DNA of 64,000 nucleotides from Leguminivora glycinivorella. Its lineage: Eukaryota; Arthropoda; Insecta; Lepidoptera; Tortricidae. Below are positions 44,336 to 56,059 of the stretch, piece by piece. Where the stretch lies: NCBI RefSeq assembly GCF_023078275.1, contig NC_062977.1, forward strand, positions 14,963,118 through 15,027,117. The letters run 5' to 3'. The notes below the pieces were generated by a model. It saw only the letters and a program-made list of their open reading frames with translations, was not told the DNA's origin and did not search any database. Position 1 is the first letter of the stretch. Each line of letters starts with the position of its first letter. The position numbers and the translations under genes were made by a program.

Positions 44336-45262
44336 CACCGTGTCCAATAAGTCCGAATACTCACATTTTACCTCAGTTCTAAAGATATAGGGATCACAGG
44401 CCATCAAATTCTTATTTAAACTAAAGAGTATATTCCTTTTAATAAAATACAAGCACAAAGTTCATGAAATTTCCGAAGTGTCTAAGAAAAACAAAGAGGT
44501 AAAGTGCCAACAAAATACTTGCTCGGCACGCAGGTGACGAGTTATTTTTTATAAGCAGAATCTGTATGTGATAAAACAGACGCCACGTGTCCAAAATAAA
44601 CTATTATGGGTACCGAGGATAGATAACGTTCCGGGAAACTAGAAAAATGTGCCTAGGTTCCAGAGCTCACCATCGGCCCAGGTGTGGGATGCAGTATGTA
44701 AGCGAGGTAAACTACCTTCAGTACTTACAGATAAAAGCGTTAAAATCAACGTTTTTTTCTTTAAAACCAAGGTTTTGGAGAATAAAATGCCTTAAAGTTA
44801 AAAAGGATGCTTGGGAATGAGTATCATGTGTCCCAACAAGACGCACCTCCAGCACATTCGGCAAATGGTATTCTAGCGTAGTTTCAGACTAATTTGGCAG
44901 TTTTTTATCCAAAACATGAGTGGCCACCCAGGCCTCCAGGTTTAGGCGTATTAGACTACTTTGTATGGTCATACATGCTTTGAAGACTAAATTTTTATAA
45001 AATCATAAACCTAGATCATTTCAAAAAGATTATTGAGAGTATTTGGGATGAAATGTGAAGAAAACGGTGCGTGCCGCGTGTGATCCGTTTGAGAAGCGTT
45101 TGAGGCTGGTAAACAAGTTAATGCTGGAGTTATTCCAAAACATTTGTTGTGAATGTAGTAAATAAGAGTGCCATTCATAAAATATAATAATAATGTAGTA
45201 ACTATTTGTTCATTTTGTTTTATTGGCTATTTGTGCTGTATTCAAACTTATTGGACACGGTG
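44336..45262. mobile_element. Decayed mariner-like element
   Basis: Ends CACCGTGTCCAATAAGT and ACTTATTGGACACGGTG are perfect complements, each flanked by TA. The plus strand has remnants of a mariner transposase: QQDAPPAHSANGILA, then HEWPPRPPGLGVLDYFVWSY and a downstream IIESIWDEM, all broken by stops. The usual D in the third motif (PDL) reads GL. Length 927 bp, about two thirds of a full mariner, so part is deleted. Confidence 0.75.
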
Positions 45263-45329
45263 TACATATTTTGATTTTCACCCTTTAAAATGTTTCTAAG
45301 ACGCAATGTTTTGCAAATTTGGTCACGTC

Positions 45330-45540
45330 ATGCACAGTTATACTGTGGAATGAATTGTCGCCAGCGGTATTTCCGGACCAATGCGACCATCAAACCTTCA
45401 AGAAAAGAGCGTACATCCATCTTAAAGGCCGGCAACGCACCTCCAACACTTCTGGTGCTTCTGGTGTCCATGGGCGGCAGTGATCGCTTACCATCAGGCA
45501 GCCTATCTGCTCGTTTGCCTCCTATCCCATAAAAAAACTT
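45330..45540 (+). mobile_element. LINE ORF2 C-terminal fragment and tail
   Basis: The frame WNELSPAVFPDQCDHQTFKK, RAYIHLKGRQRTSNTSGAS is typical of non-LTR ORF2 ends. The tail GGGCGGCAGTGATCGCTTAC, CATCAGG and an A-run follow. The same tail is at 24700-24815. Confidence 0.65.
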
Positions 45541-45810
45541 TTAATATTTTTTAAGAAAAAAAAAACCGCCGCCTTTCGGGTTGTGGTGAAAGCTACTTGC
45601 GAATGTTGGATTATGTAGAAATGTGTAGGTATTTTTTAAAACTACTTTTAATGCTTTAATTATTTGATGGCAACACAAATCAATATACGTATAACGCTAA
45701 GGTTTGAGGAGTTTCTCAATTCCTCATGAATCCGATTATAAGAAATCGAAGCTTGACAAACTTTGACTTGAAAACTCAATAATTATGCTTAACAAACATA
45801 ACTAAATAAA

Positions 45811-46470
45811 TGTCACTGTTCTGAACTTAAATGCATGCTTTTCTTACAAAAATACCAAAGTCACTATGAGTGTGCCGTTCAGATTTGAGGAGTTCGGTTC
45901 TGACCATCATCAGCAGTTCCACTGCACCAAATGTCACTGTTCCGGACGTAAGTGTATGCTGTTCTTATAAAAATACCAAAGTCACTATAAGCGTGCCGTT
46001 CAGATTTGAAGAGTTTGGTTCTGAGTGTTCTGACCATCATCAGCAGTTCCACTGCACCAAATATCACTGTTCTGGACTGGACGTAAGTGCATGATGTTCT
46101 TATAAGAATACCAAAGTCACTATAAGTGTTCCGTTCAGATTTGAGAAGATCGGTTCTGATCTGACCATCATCAGCAGTTCCACTGCACCAAATGTCACTG
46201 TTCTGGACGAAAGTGCATGCTGTTCTTATAAAAATACCAAAGTCACTATAAGCGTGCCGTTCAGATTTGAGAAGTTCCGTTCTGGCCATCATCAGCAGTT
46301 CCACTGCACCAAATGTCACTGTTCCGTACCTAAATGCATGCTGTTCCTTTAAAAACACAAAAATCACCATACGTATGCCTTTCAGATTTGAGGAGTTCCC
46401 TCGATTACTCCAGGATCCCATCATCAGAACTGGGTTCTGAGAAAAATGGGACCAATCTGAATTCATATAC
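45811..46470. repeat. Tandem repeat of ~120 bp within an element, cluster 1
   Basis: About five units, each with TGTCACTGTTCTGGACGTAA, TGCATGCTGTTCTTATAAAA, CCGTTCAGATTTGAGGAG and CAGCAGTTCCACTGCACCAA. Lengths vary because of small insertions. The last unit passes into an end with ATCCCATCATCAGAACTG and AAAATGGGACCAATCTG. Units resume briefly at 46596-46690. The same structure is at 51241-51800. Confidence 0.8.
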
Positions 46471-46689
46471 ATTCAATAATTTTTTTTAATCGGTCCAGTA
46501 ACAACGGAGATATCGAGGAACAAACATAAAAAAATGAAAAAAATAAATAAACATACAGACGAATTGAGAACCTCGACGAGGCGACGGTTAAAAAGTGACA
46601 CATCATGAGCAGTTCCAATGCACCAAATGTCACTGTTCTGGACGTAAGTGCATGCTGTTCTTATAAAAATATGAAAGTCACTATAACTG

Positions 46690-47025
46690 TGATAATTTCC
46701 GAAAATATTAATATTATCAAAAAACGATCTTAGTAAACCCTTATTCATTTTTAAATACCTATCCAAAAATATATCACACGTTGGGGTTGGAATGAAAAAA
46801 AAATCAGCCCCCACTTTACACTTTACACTAATAAATTTTTTTTCCATTTTTCATTTTTGCACTTTGTTGACGTGATTGATATACATATTGTTACTAAATT
46901 TCAGCTTTGTAGTGCTTACGGTTACTGAGATTATCCGCGGACGGACGGACGGACGGACGGACGGATGGACAGACAGACATGGCGAAACTATAAGAGTTCC
47001 TAGTTGACTACGGAACCCTAAAAAA
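46690..47025 (+). mobile_element. GGGTTCCGTAG-family element, copy 5, 5'-truncated
   Basis: It begins inside the element (AATTTCCGAAAATATTAATA) and runs to the GGACGGACGGACGG run and CTACGGAACCCTAAAAA. Confidence 0.7.
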
Positions 47026-48053
47026 CAGAAATCACTATTAAACTATTCTCTAATATCAAGTTCCTAACTAAAATTTTCCTAATAAAAAAAAAAACAAATT
47101 GATCCCGCTACAAACTTTCACCCCCTTTTTCCCTCTACTAGAGGTGTAAATTTTCATAATCGATTCTTATCTCTTCGAAATTTTGTTAATGCAATCTATA
47201 CAAATTTCGACTTTCTAGCTTTCGTAGTTTCGGCTCAGCGGTTGTTGAATCAATCAATTAGGAAACCTGAATTTATATATGTACATGTAGACTAATACTA
47301 TACTTTTACTACATTCATATATCTTATTTACTACTACCATACCATGAATATGAAATTAAATAAAGAGTCCCCATATAAAATTGAAAATTATGTTATTAGC
47401 AATTTAATTCAAAACTATCAAGATTATTCGTGTCTGCGTTGAAACGCGCGTTGAGTTGCCGGTGCTCGCGTACCGAGCGCCAACGCCATCTATCGATGGC
47501 CGTTTCGTGAAATTGATGAGCGCTCTAAGGAGTAAGGGGTCTTAAGACTGTCTGTTGCCGGCCATACTTCTTATATTATTTTAGGGTTATATTCAAACTA
47601 GGGTTTCGATATATTTCAAAGAATTGGAAAATAATTATAATGTAATTATTTTGATGCCAATAAATCAAAGACTTTTATAATTAAAAAATATGTTCAAATG
47701 GGTATTAGTAGATTTGGTAGTAACTTTGAAAATTGACTGGTATCCCCAATGTATGACAGTGATGACGTCACTGAATAATGTTGACATTGTCGGTAAGTGC
47801 GAGAGGGACACCAGCCCAAACAATGACCTCTCACGTGGACACACTTTTTGACCTAACTACTCATTCTGGTTTATCTGTAATTCTGTGGTTTTAACTGTAT
47901 AAATGTATACCAGATAAATTCTCGTATTCTAGGACGGTATCGGACGGGCATACAGGATCGCGGTCTTTATAACACATTACATTGCTACCAACTTATCATA
48001 ACAAACAATAAAATCAAAAATAAAATTCACACACTCACACAATAAATAAAAGA

Positions 48054-48587
48054 CCGGCCAAGAGCGTGTCGGGTCACGCTCAGTATAGGGTTCCGTAGTT
48101 TTCCGTATTTTTCTCAAAAACTACTGAACCTATCAAGTTCAAAACAATTTTCCTAGAAAGTCTTTATAAAGTTCTACTTTTGTGATTTTTTAAATATTTT
48201 TTAAACATTTAGGAGCGATTATTTCCGAAAATATTAATATTATCAAAAAACAATCTTAGTAAACCCGTATTCATTTTTAAATACCTATCCAACAATATAT
48301 CACACGTTGGGGTTGGAATGAAAAAAAATATCAGCACTTTACATGTAGGGGGGGGGTACCCTAATAAAACATTTTTTTCCATTTTTTATTTTTGCACTTT
48401 GTTGGCGTGATTGATATACACATTGGTACCAAATTTCAGCTTTCTAGTGTTTACGGTTACTGAGATTATCCGCGGACGGACGGACGGACGGACGGACGGA
48501 CGGACGGACGGACGGATGGACGGACGGACGGACAGACAGACATGGCGAAACTATAAGGGTTCCTAGTTGACTACGGAACCCTAAAAA
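48054..48587 (+). mobile_element. GGGTTCCGTAG-family element, copy 6
   Basis: A near full-length copy with a small internal deletion after the TTTTTTAAACAT block. Its GGAC microsatellite (48474-48535, about 14 units with one GGAT) is the longest of the six. Confidence 0.75.
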
Positions 48588-49091
48588 CATCGGCCGACAA
48601 TTACATGTGATCTGAGACATTTCATATTTCAGTGGCGTAGTACTATTGGTGTAAAGATTTACACCAATAGTAGATTGTAATCTACTACGGCCCTCCTCTA
48701 AAATTTCCTCAGATTTTGCCCTTCAATAGCCCACCACTGGGCTAGGCTTTGAAACAGTGGTTGAGGATTCAGTCAATATACATATATTATTCTTCGCAGT
48801 CATTTACGACTGCGTAAGGGGCCACTGAATCTTGAGTAGTTTCATGTGCTCTGCCTACCCGTTTATGGGATACAGATGTGATTATAAAAGCTTACACTTA
48901 TAGTGTAAATCCTTTGGCAGACACTGATGCCAAGATCATATTAAAATCTCAACTCTGGTTTTTAGTCGAAATAATAGGTTCTCTTTTGAATTTGATCAGA
49001 ATATGATCAACAATCGACTTGAAACAACATGCTATCAAATGAATACATATCTTACGAAGGAGGTAGGAACCTATATTATAATATAAGGTGC

Positions 49092-49222
49092 ATTTGGGTA
49101 ATTCCGAAAGTCCTCTAATTTCGAAAGTCGCACAAAAGTCACCATTATTTCCAACATTTCAAGATTCCCCTTTCGGAATAACAGAGCATTTCTGTCATTC
49201 GGAATTACCCTAATTACCTTAA
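49092..49222. repeat. Short fold-back repeat
   Basis: GGGTAATTCCGAAAGTC-type sequence at left pairs with CATTCGGAATTACCC at right; an inner pair includes TTTCGAAAGT and CCCCTTTCGGAAT. Confidence 0.45.
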
Positions 49223-50660
49223 GGTAAACATAAAACATTGAAACAGTTTTATATCGATTGAAGTACATTTCTTAAGGAATGGTAACCTTCAATAGCTGAT
49301 AACCAGCTCACTGGGCAGGATTATAAAACGACCACCGAAACGCGCCGAGTGGGCACCTAATTGGATGGAAATCTCTGTCGAGTACCCTTACCGACCATCT
49401 GTTCGCGAAATACCCTGTCTAAACTGTCAGACAGTCTAGTATAACTTGAACCGGTTTCGTAACAGCTACGCCCTTAAGCACTAAGCAGGTCCAAATGTTT
49501 ACTGGTTCGTCAACAATACAGTGATTTTGTGAATTTTCAAAGCAACAGGATATATGTGTATCGATAAATTCAGCTGCAAACTATTTATCGATGTCTTGTT
49601 TCAATAGTTTTGAAAGCAGAGAGACGAAGTAAAAAAAGATGGTGGGTTTATGTACATCTACCTACTTTCTCTCGAGGATTACATATTATGAGTTAGGAAG
49701 CAAACGAGTAATACAGGTCCACTGATGGTAAGCAATCACCGCCGTTCATGGACACCAGATGGGTTGGGGCTTAGATGAGAAATCGCTCTTTTCTGGAAGA
49801 TTTCAAGGTCCTATTGGTCCGGAAATACTAAAGGCGGCAGTCCATTCTCCAGTTGTGAGGCTGTAGACTGTGTGAGGTAGGAAGTTTCTTAAGAAACGCA
49901 CAGGTAGGAAAAAAGAATAGAGCCAATTTTATCGTGGACATGAAAGTTCCAGCTTGATTTTATTATTTAAATACATTAAGAACTTAAACATGTAATTAGG
50001 CTATTATATCTGAATTGTACCTAACTAAACTATCCGTGCCGTTTGACTTTATGAAAGTTTCCAGAATAATTTAACGAAGTTCAAAAGTTAAAGTCGAGAA
50101 AGACTTCATATTTCCATAAAGCAATTTTTTTTATCGAATGAATTACGACAAAAAGCTTTTATTAAGTTTCGAGTTCTTCGGTTATGATAATTTTGTCAAT
50201 AACTCGGAAAGTTTTAATTACGTACCTACCTATTCATTCTGATAACGTTAAAAGTTCAAACTTAGTTTTTCAAATTTGAATTCACTAAGTTACAGGTGAA
50301 TAGAGGTGGTCGGTTTTTATTTTTATGAAATTTCAGTTGATAACGGATTATAAATCAGTTTTTCAATAAAATTGAAAAATAGTAATTTGCGTTCCGCAAT
50401 CCTAATTAAATTACTTACGTACGTAGTAACTAACGCCGTTGTGTTTTCAAAAAGGGTAACCACATGAAATTGCTCCTGTTTCAGTGCCACTCTTAGCCAA
50501 TTAAGGGGTCGGAAAAAAACAAAATCGTGATATTGCAGAGACAGGTTGTCCGGCCATCGCCCTTTTCACGATTGACCCTATATCCTACAGTCAATTCATG
50601 ATTGTGCCTAAATGATTAACTTGCCAATAAGAACTTGTCAATGACTGTGTTCGCGACGCG
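49223..50660. other. Unassigned AT-rich region
   Basis: No gene seen. It holds an inverted LINE-tail remnant (about 49675-49775; GATGGTAAGCAATCACCGCC) and a diverged copy of the 4985-5310 repeat (about 50470-50600). The rest is unexplained. Confidence 0.4.
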
Positions 50661-51240
50661 AATCATGTTAATAACAAAATATAATATTATAATAAAATAT
50701 CAAGTTAAGTAAATTTAGAATCGGCCTTTCGGCCTTGTGCCTCGGGTGGACCCGACAGCTCCCCGAATACGGTTTGTTTATGTAACGAATGAACGTAAAT
50801 GTTGTTGGTACAAATTTTCGCGGTTTAAACGCAGGAAGTAACCTGACCCGTCGTATATTAATCTCTGGGGACCGAGTAGAGTTCGGTGTTGTGTTAATAT
50901 GGCCGTATTTAAGTGACACGCACTGTACGTACGTAATTTTCTTCGGCGTTCCAGTTTGTTTTAAGGGAAGTTAAGAGTAATGGTGACGTTAAAAAAAATG
51001 TTACTATAATAGACGGTCAAACAAATTCTGGCAAAAATAATTTTTAAGAAAAAAAAACCGCCTTCCTTTGGGGTTCTGGTAATAAATACTTTCAAATGTT
51101 GGATTATGTTATCAATTCGTCTGTATATTTTTTAATGTATGTTATTCGATATCTCCGTCATTTCTGAACCAATTTTGAAATTTGGATGATTCTGAAGTAC
51201 TTACAGATGAGAATGATTATCAGAACGGAACTCTAACCAG

Positions 51241-51800
51241 GGGCGGCTCACTCTTCATCAGCAGTTCCACTGCACCAAATGTCACTGTTCTGGACGTAAG
51301 TGCATGCTGTTCTTATAAAAATACTAAAGTCACTATAAGTGTGCCGTTCAGATTTGAGTTCCGTTCTGACCATCATTAGCAGTTCCACTGCACCAAATGT
51401 CACTGTTCTGGACGTAAGTGCATGCTGTTCTTATAAAAATAGCAAAGTCACTATAAGTGTGCCGTTCAGATTTGAGGAGTTCCATTCTGACCATCATCAG
51501 GAGTTCCACAGCACCAAATGTCACTGTTCTGGACGTAAGTGCATGCTGTTCTTATAAAAATACCAAAGTCACTATAAGTGTGCCGTTCAGATTTGAGGAG
51601 TTCCATTCTGACCATCATCAGGAGTTCCACAGCACCAAATGTCACTGTTCCGTACGTAAATTCATGCTGTTCCTTTAAAAACACAAAAATCACCATATGT
51701 ATGCCTTTCAGATTTGAGAAGTTCCCTCGATTTCTCCAGGATCCCATCATCAGAACTGAGTTCTGAGAAAAATGGGACCAATCTGTATGCATATACATTC
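51241..51800. repeat. Tandem repeat of ~118 bp within an element, cluster 2
   Basis: About four and a half units of the 45811-46470 repeat, in the same orientation, ending in the same non-repeated tail (ATCCCATCATCAGAACTG, AAAATGGGACCAATC). The left flank (AAAAAAAACCGCC, AATGTTGGATTATG) is also shared, so both are copies of one element with an internal tandem array. Confidence 0.8.
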
Positions 51801-52139
51801 AATAAAAAAAAAAATTCAAAATTGAGAACCCCTTCCCTTGAGATTTGAAAGGCGGTTAAAAATGGCGCGAAATTCAAACTTTCTATGGAAATTAAACCTT
51901 CACCCCTACATTTTCATTCAACTTTTAAGCCAAGATTTGATTGACCGTCTTTATTTTAGTGGTGTGTTTTCTAATATAATCGATAATAATGAACTCTTCA
52001 TGAGACGTTTTATAATAATCGACATGTAGGGATGCAGGTGTATACGTCCATAATGCATATTGTGTAATTATGAAAGTATATTATAATACGTATGAAAAGT
52101 GTTGATGACGAGCGTGTATTCGAATCCTACCGACTGCGC

Positions 52140-52500
52140 CATGTAGACTTTTTCCCCTCACTAGACGTGTTTTGTCCTTTAATACCAGCGGGTAAAAACG
52201 CATTTTATCCACTAAATGTAAAGTAATTGCACTTGAATAAAGTCAAATTAACTGCTTTAAAATTGATAAAAGTAGGTGAATAGTAATAAAGATGATTTAC
52301 CACCTGTGGAACTAGGGCAGTGATAACGCATTTTTGCGTTGTAGTACGCTATAGTGAGGGGAAAATATTATGAACTTGGGTGCAAATTTATTTACTTATG
52401 TTAAAAAACAGTTCAGGATTTATTCTCAAACTCGCTTCGCTCGTGGTTCAATTATAGAAACTCAAGCTCGTTTTTCAAAACGTTAAAAACAGCTTTGCCC
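52140..52500. repeat. Interspersed repeat, inverted copy at 59190-59535
   Basis: TTTTTCCCCTCACTAGACG, ACCAGCGGGTAAAAACGCAT, AAATTGATAAAAGTAGG and CTATAGTGAGGGGAAAATAT occur here; their complements occur in the order expected for an inverted copy near 59340-59535. Confidence 0.6.
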
Positions 52501-52799
52501 CCTTGTAAACAAATAACTATTTTTACATCTATTTACATATTTTTTATATTGCGAGTGTGATGAAAAACATTGTGTGTCTCGGGGATTATGAATATTACAA
52601 ACTCGAGTCTTTAAATCGCTCCAGCCAGCCGTCGCGATTTAACTAACTCTCGTTAGTAATATTCACCTTCCTCCCCTTGTTGCACAATGTATATATATTA
52701 AAGAGAGCGTGCCATATCTTGCCTGCTGTCATGCACATCGCTAAAACCGACTGCATCATTTCATTTGAAAGAAAACTGAAAAGTATTGGTATATATGAT

Positions 52800-52975
52800 A
52801 CTAGCTTTTTCCCGCGACTTCGTTCGCGTTAGAAAGAGAAAAAAGTTGCTAATGTCACTCTCCATCCCTTCAACTATCTCCACTTAAAAAATCACGTCAA
52901 TTCGTCGCTCCGTTTTGCCGTGAAAGACGGACAAACAAACAGACACACACACTTTCCCATTTATAATATTAGTAT
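52800..52975 (+). repeat. Short non-coding repeat, paired with 53210-53375
   Basis: CGCGACTTCGTTCGCGTTAG, CATCCCTTCAACTATCTCCA, TCAATTCGTCGCTCCGTTTT and the end TTATAATATTAGTATG recur almost unchanged at 53210-53375. Confidence 0.65.
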
Positions 52976-53529
52976 GGATGATAGTATCAAAAAACTTACT
53001 TTTAACCCTCGACGCAAAAACGACGGGGTGTTATAGGTTTCACGTGTCTGTCTGTCTGTGACATCATAGCTCCTGAACAGATGAAGCGATTAGATTTAGT
53101 TTGGTTGTTCAGTACAGGATCCCCGCTCCGTCTTCGCATTCGAAGGCTCTAATATCTCTACGGGTACCTCTCACCCTTACATATTGTAAGTTTTTGCGTA
53201 TTATACAACTATTTCGCTTCGCTCGCGTTAGAGGGAGACAAAAAGTAGACTATGCCACTTTCCATCCCGTCAACTATCTCCACTTTAAAAATCACGACAA
53301 TTCGTCGCTCCGTTTTGCCGTGAAAGGCGGACAAACAAACAGACACACACACACTTTCCCATTTATAATATTAGTATGTATTCAGCTTCACAATAAAGCA
53401 CGGTCTGTAAAGCGTTCCGTATCTCGTCTGCTGTCATCCACAGTGCTGGAGGCGACCGCATCATTTACGTCTAGCGAGTCGTTAACCGACCGCAGGTTTT
53501 ATTCTTACTCAAATAAAACTTCTGATTTT

Positions 53530-53660
53530 TTTTTAATACTACATCGGTGGCAAACAAGCATACGGTCCGCCTGATGGAAAGCGGTCACCGTAACCTATGA
53601 ACGCCTGCTACTCAAGGAGTGTCACATGCGCGTTGCCAATCGATTAGAAGCTTGTACACT
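53530..53660 (-). mobile_element. LINE 3' tail, minus orientation
   Basis: CATCGGTGGCAAACAAGCAT, CGGTCCGCCTGATGGAAAGC and GGTCACCGTAACC are the complement of the tail of the LINE at 19725-20275. Minus-strand codons up to a stop read WQRACDTP. Confidence 0.65.
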
Positions 53661-54321
53661 CCCTTTTGCTGTGTTAAGTACACAGCAAAAAAGAGTGTAC
53701 AACTTCCAAGGAGGGTTCGGGTTGCTGACGACTCAAAGAACAATAGATGGAACAAATTAGTTCCGTAGATCTTTCCGTCACCAGCACACCGCACCCTCGT
53801 TGAGCTCTGGCAACCTTACTCACCGGCAGGAACACAACACTATGAGTAGGGTCTAGTGCTATTTGGCTGCGGTTTTCTGTAAGGCGGAGGTCCCCATGAA
53901 AATATGTTGAATTTTGCCTCGGTTTAATGACACGTAAGTAAATATTTCAATTTCAATCTTATCAAACCGAACAATCTAGAACGAAAGAAATATCGCGCGT
54001 ACTTTTCTTGTACTCACCTTACAAAAGAAATCTCAGCATAAATTAAATAATAATAATAGCGTACAAAATAAGGCCCAAAGTGTTAATAGAAATTGCCCTA
54101 TACCGTAAAAAAGGTTGCGTGCATTGGATAAATTTTCACCGGCCGAAGCCACAGGGTTGCCACCTGCCAAAGCTTTCAACATACCTACTAAATATGACGA
54201 GGAAAACAATTTTCACACACATATACATCGTGTGCCTACAAACACACGCATGTACAGTCAGCGTCAGCGTCATGAAACAACGCACCAAAAGTATCTGACA
54301 TCCTAATAACTTTTCTCAATA

Positions 54322-55981
54322 TACACTCGGGTGCAAAGAAATCGGACCACCCCAGCATTTTTACATTTTTTTCCATTACTGTAAAAAGTGTAAGTCCTAC
54401 CTCAAAAAATGTAATACCACGTGATAGGTAATTTTCTGCCCTATCAAATGACACCAACAGTTTGTGGGGGTGAATATTGGGTAAAATGTGGATGGGGAAA
54501 TCACCCCCCTCCAATTTTCTCTTTGACGCTTGCCCTAATTGAGCACTTGCCATTGGTCATAAAACCCGTAATTACCATTGTTTATGCATCCTCCGTAATC
54601 GATACGTCTTCCTGAACACTGGTCTCATCAAATTGACCTGAAAAACTGAAAAAAAATGGATATCACTGAGACTGAAGCTGGTCAAGCAGTTGCCCTGTTG
54701 CAAAGTGGGCTTAGTCAGCGTGAAGTGGCTCGCTAACTGAATTTATGGAAGTCTTCAGGTCAACGTGTGTGTCACGAGATTTCAAAAGGACCATCTTAGG
54801 CTCTCCAGAAGACCCGAAACAGGCAAAGGTCGCTGTACTTCAGAGAGAGATGACCCATTTATCGTTGTTACCTCTCTAAGAAATTGTCGACTGAACGGTG
54901 TTCAGGTCCAGCAAAAGCTTTAAGAGACCAGCACTGTTTATGTCAGCCGATGGACTGTTAGAAGACGACTAAAAGAAAAGAAATTGACAGCACACAGACC
55001 TGCAAATGGCCGAAAACTCCCCACAGACCACCAAATTGCACGACGCGTCTTCGCTCAGGAACATGAAGGTTGGACGCTCCAGCAATGGAGGACCGTACTT
55101 TGTTCCGACGAGTGCAGGATAACTTTATTCGGTAATGATGGACGGGCACAAGTCTACCGAAGGCCTGGAGAGCTGTTTTCTCAATGCTGAATCGAGGAAC
55201 TTGTTGTCTATGTTGGAGGATCAATAATGGTCTGGGGAGGCATTTCCTTGGAAGCGAAGACGGACATTGTTTTTATCACAGGGCCAGGTACCATGCCGAA
55301 TCCGGGTGGTTGGACTGCTCGTCGGTACATTGAGGAAGTCCTGGATGAACACGTGGTCCCATTCGCGGGTTACATCAGCGACAAGTTTATCCTGATGCAA
55401 GATAACGCTCGACCTCATACGGCCCGGATCACTAAGGAGTACCTGGAGGAGGTCGGCATAGGGGTTATGGATTGTCCAGCACGAAGTTCAGACCTGAACC
55501 AGTTCGAACACCTATAGGACAAACTGAAAAGAAGAGTCCAGGCCAGATTTCCCGCCCCTGAAACCATAGTGGAGCTGCGGTATGCAATTGAAGAAGAATG
55601 GACGGGCTTCCCTCAAGAAGTCGAGGTAAAATTGATATGGTCGATGAAAAACCGCATGATTGCTTATCATACGGCTAGAGGAGGCAATACACATTACTGA
55701 AAAGCTGAAAATTGTTTTAATTTTTCCTGATTTTCCTTGGAACCACAATTTTCCCGTTAGGCATACGGTTTACTCCATGTACGCATTTTTAGGGCAGCAA
55801 CGTTCGAAGCCCTGAAAAACTGAAAGTGTTGGACGGAAACTTTTGAAAAGCATATGAATTTGTAGAGGAAAACCTTATTCATTTGGTATATAACACATCG
55901 CGATCTTGCTTACAGTTTTTACAAAAATTCAAGAAATGTTAAAAATGCAGGGGTGGTCCGATTTCTTTGCACCCGAGTGTA
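54322..55981 (+). mobile_element. Tc1-like transposon, 1.66 kb, intact ends
   Basis: Terminal inverted repeats start TACACTCGGGTGCAAAGAAA (54322) and end TTTCTTTGCACCCGAGTGTA (55981); they extend about 34 bp with one mismatch (CCACCCCAGCA against TGCAGGGGTGG). A TA dinucleotide flanks each side (54320-54321, 55982-55983). The interior carries one transposase gene, now broken. Confidence 0.88.
54656..55700 (+). pseudogene. Tc1-like DD34E transposase, inactivated
   Basis: The start MDITETEAGQAVALLQSGLS is like the helix-turn-helix of Tc1 transposases but meets TAA at 54734. A frameshift separates it from the catalytic part: LPTDHQIARRVFAQEHEGWT, CSDECRITLFGNDGRAQVYR (first D), VWGGISLEAKTDIVFI, FILMQDNARPHTARITKEYL (second D) and DCPARSSDLNQFEHL (E, 34 residues after the second D). 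Stops break this part at 55188 (TGA) and 55515 (TAG where relatives have tryptophan). It ends in AYHTARGGNTHY and TGA at 55698-55700. It cannot be active as read. Confidence 0.88.
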
Positions 55982-56059
55982 TAAATCAGTACAGTCGGTA
56001 CAGTCAGAATCTGAACGGTAAAACTTTGATTATTCTTTCTATGACACACATTTTTGGTT

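Larger units (their letters stand above)
41319..47566. mobile_element. 6.2-kb region bounded by 25-bp inverted repeats
   Basis: TATGGCCGGCAACAGACAGT followed by CTTAA at 41319-41343 is exactly complementary to 47542-47566, with TA at each outer edge. Inside the left end, AAGATTATGA-type subterminal motifs recur in both orientations (41350-41580). The interior is a patchwork: minisatellite (42381-43680), GGGTTCCGTAG-family copies, a mariner-like element, a LINE fragment and a ~120-bp tandem repeat. I see no transposase that would belong to these ends. Either one large composite element or two MITE-like ends separated by later insertions. Confidence 0.6.

Noticed and set aside
45879..46472. 197-codon minus-strand frame in the ~120-bp tandem repeat
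   Set aside because: Repetitive and low in complexity; the codons simply repeat the array unit.
50668..50974. Opposed short frames near 50.7-51.0 kb as a gene
   Set aside because: No recognisable protein, no splice structure, and no similarity to any family I know.
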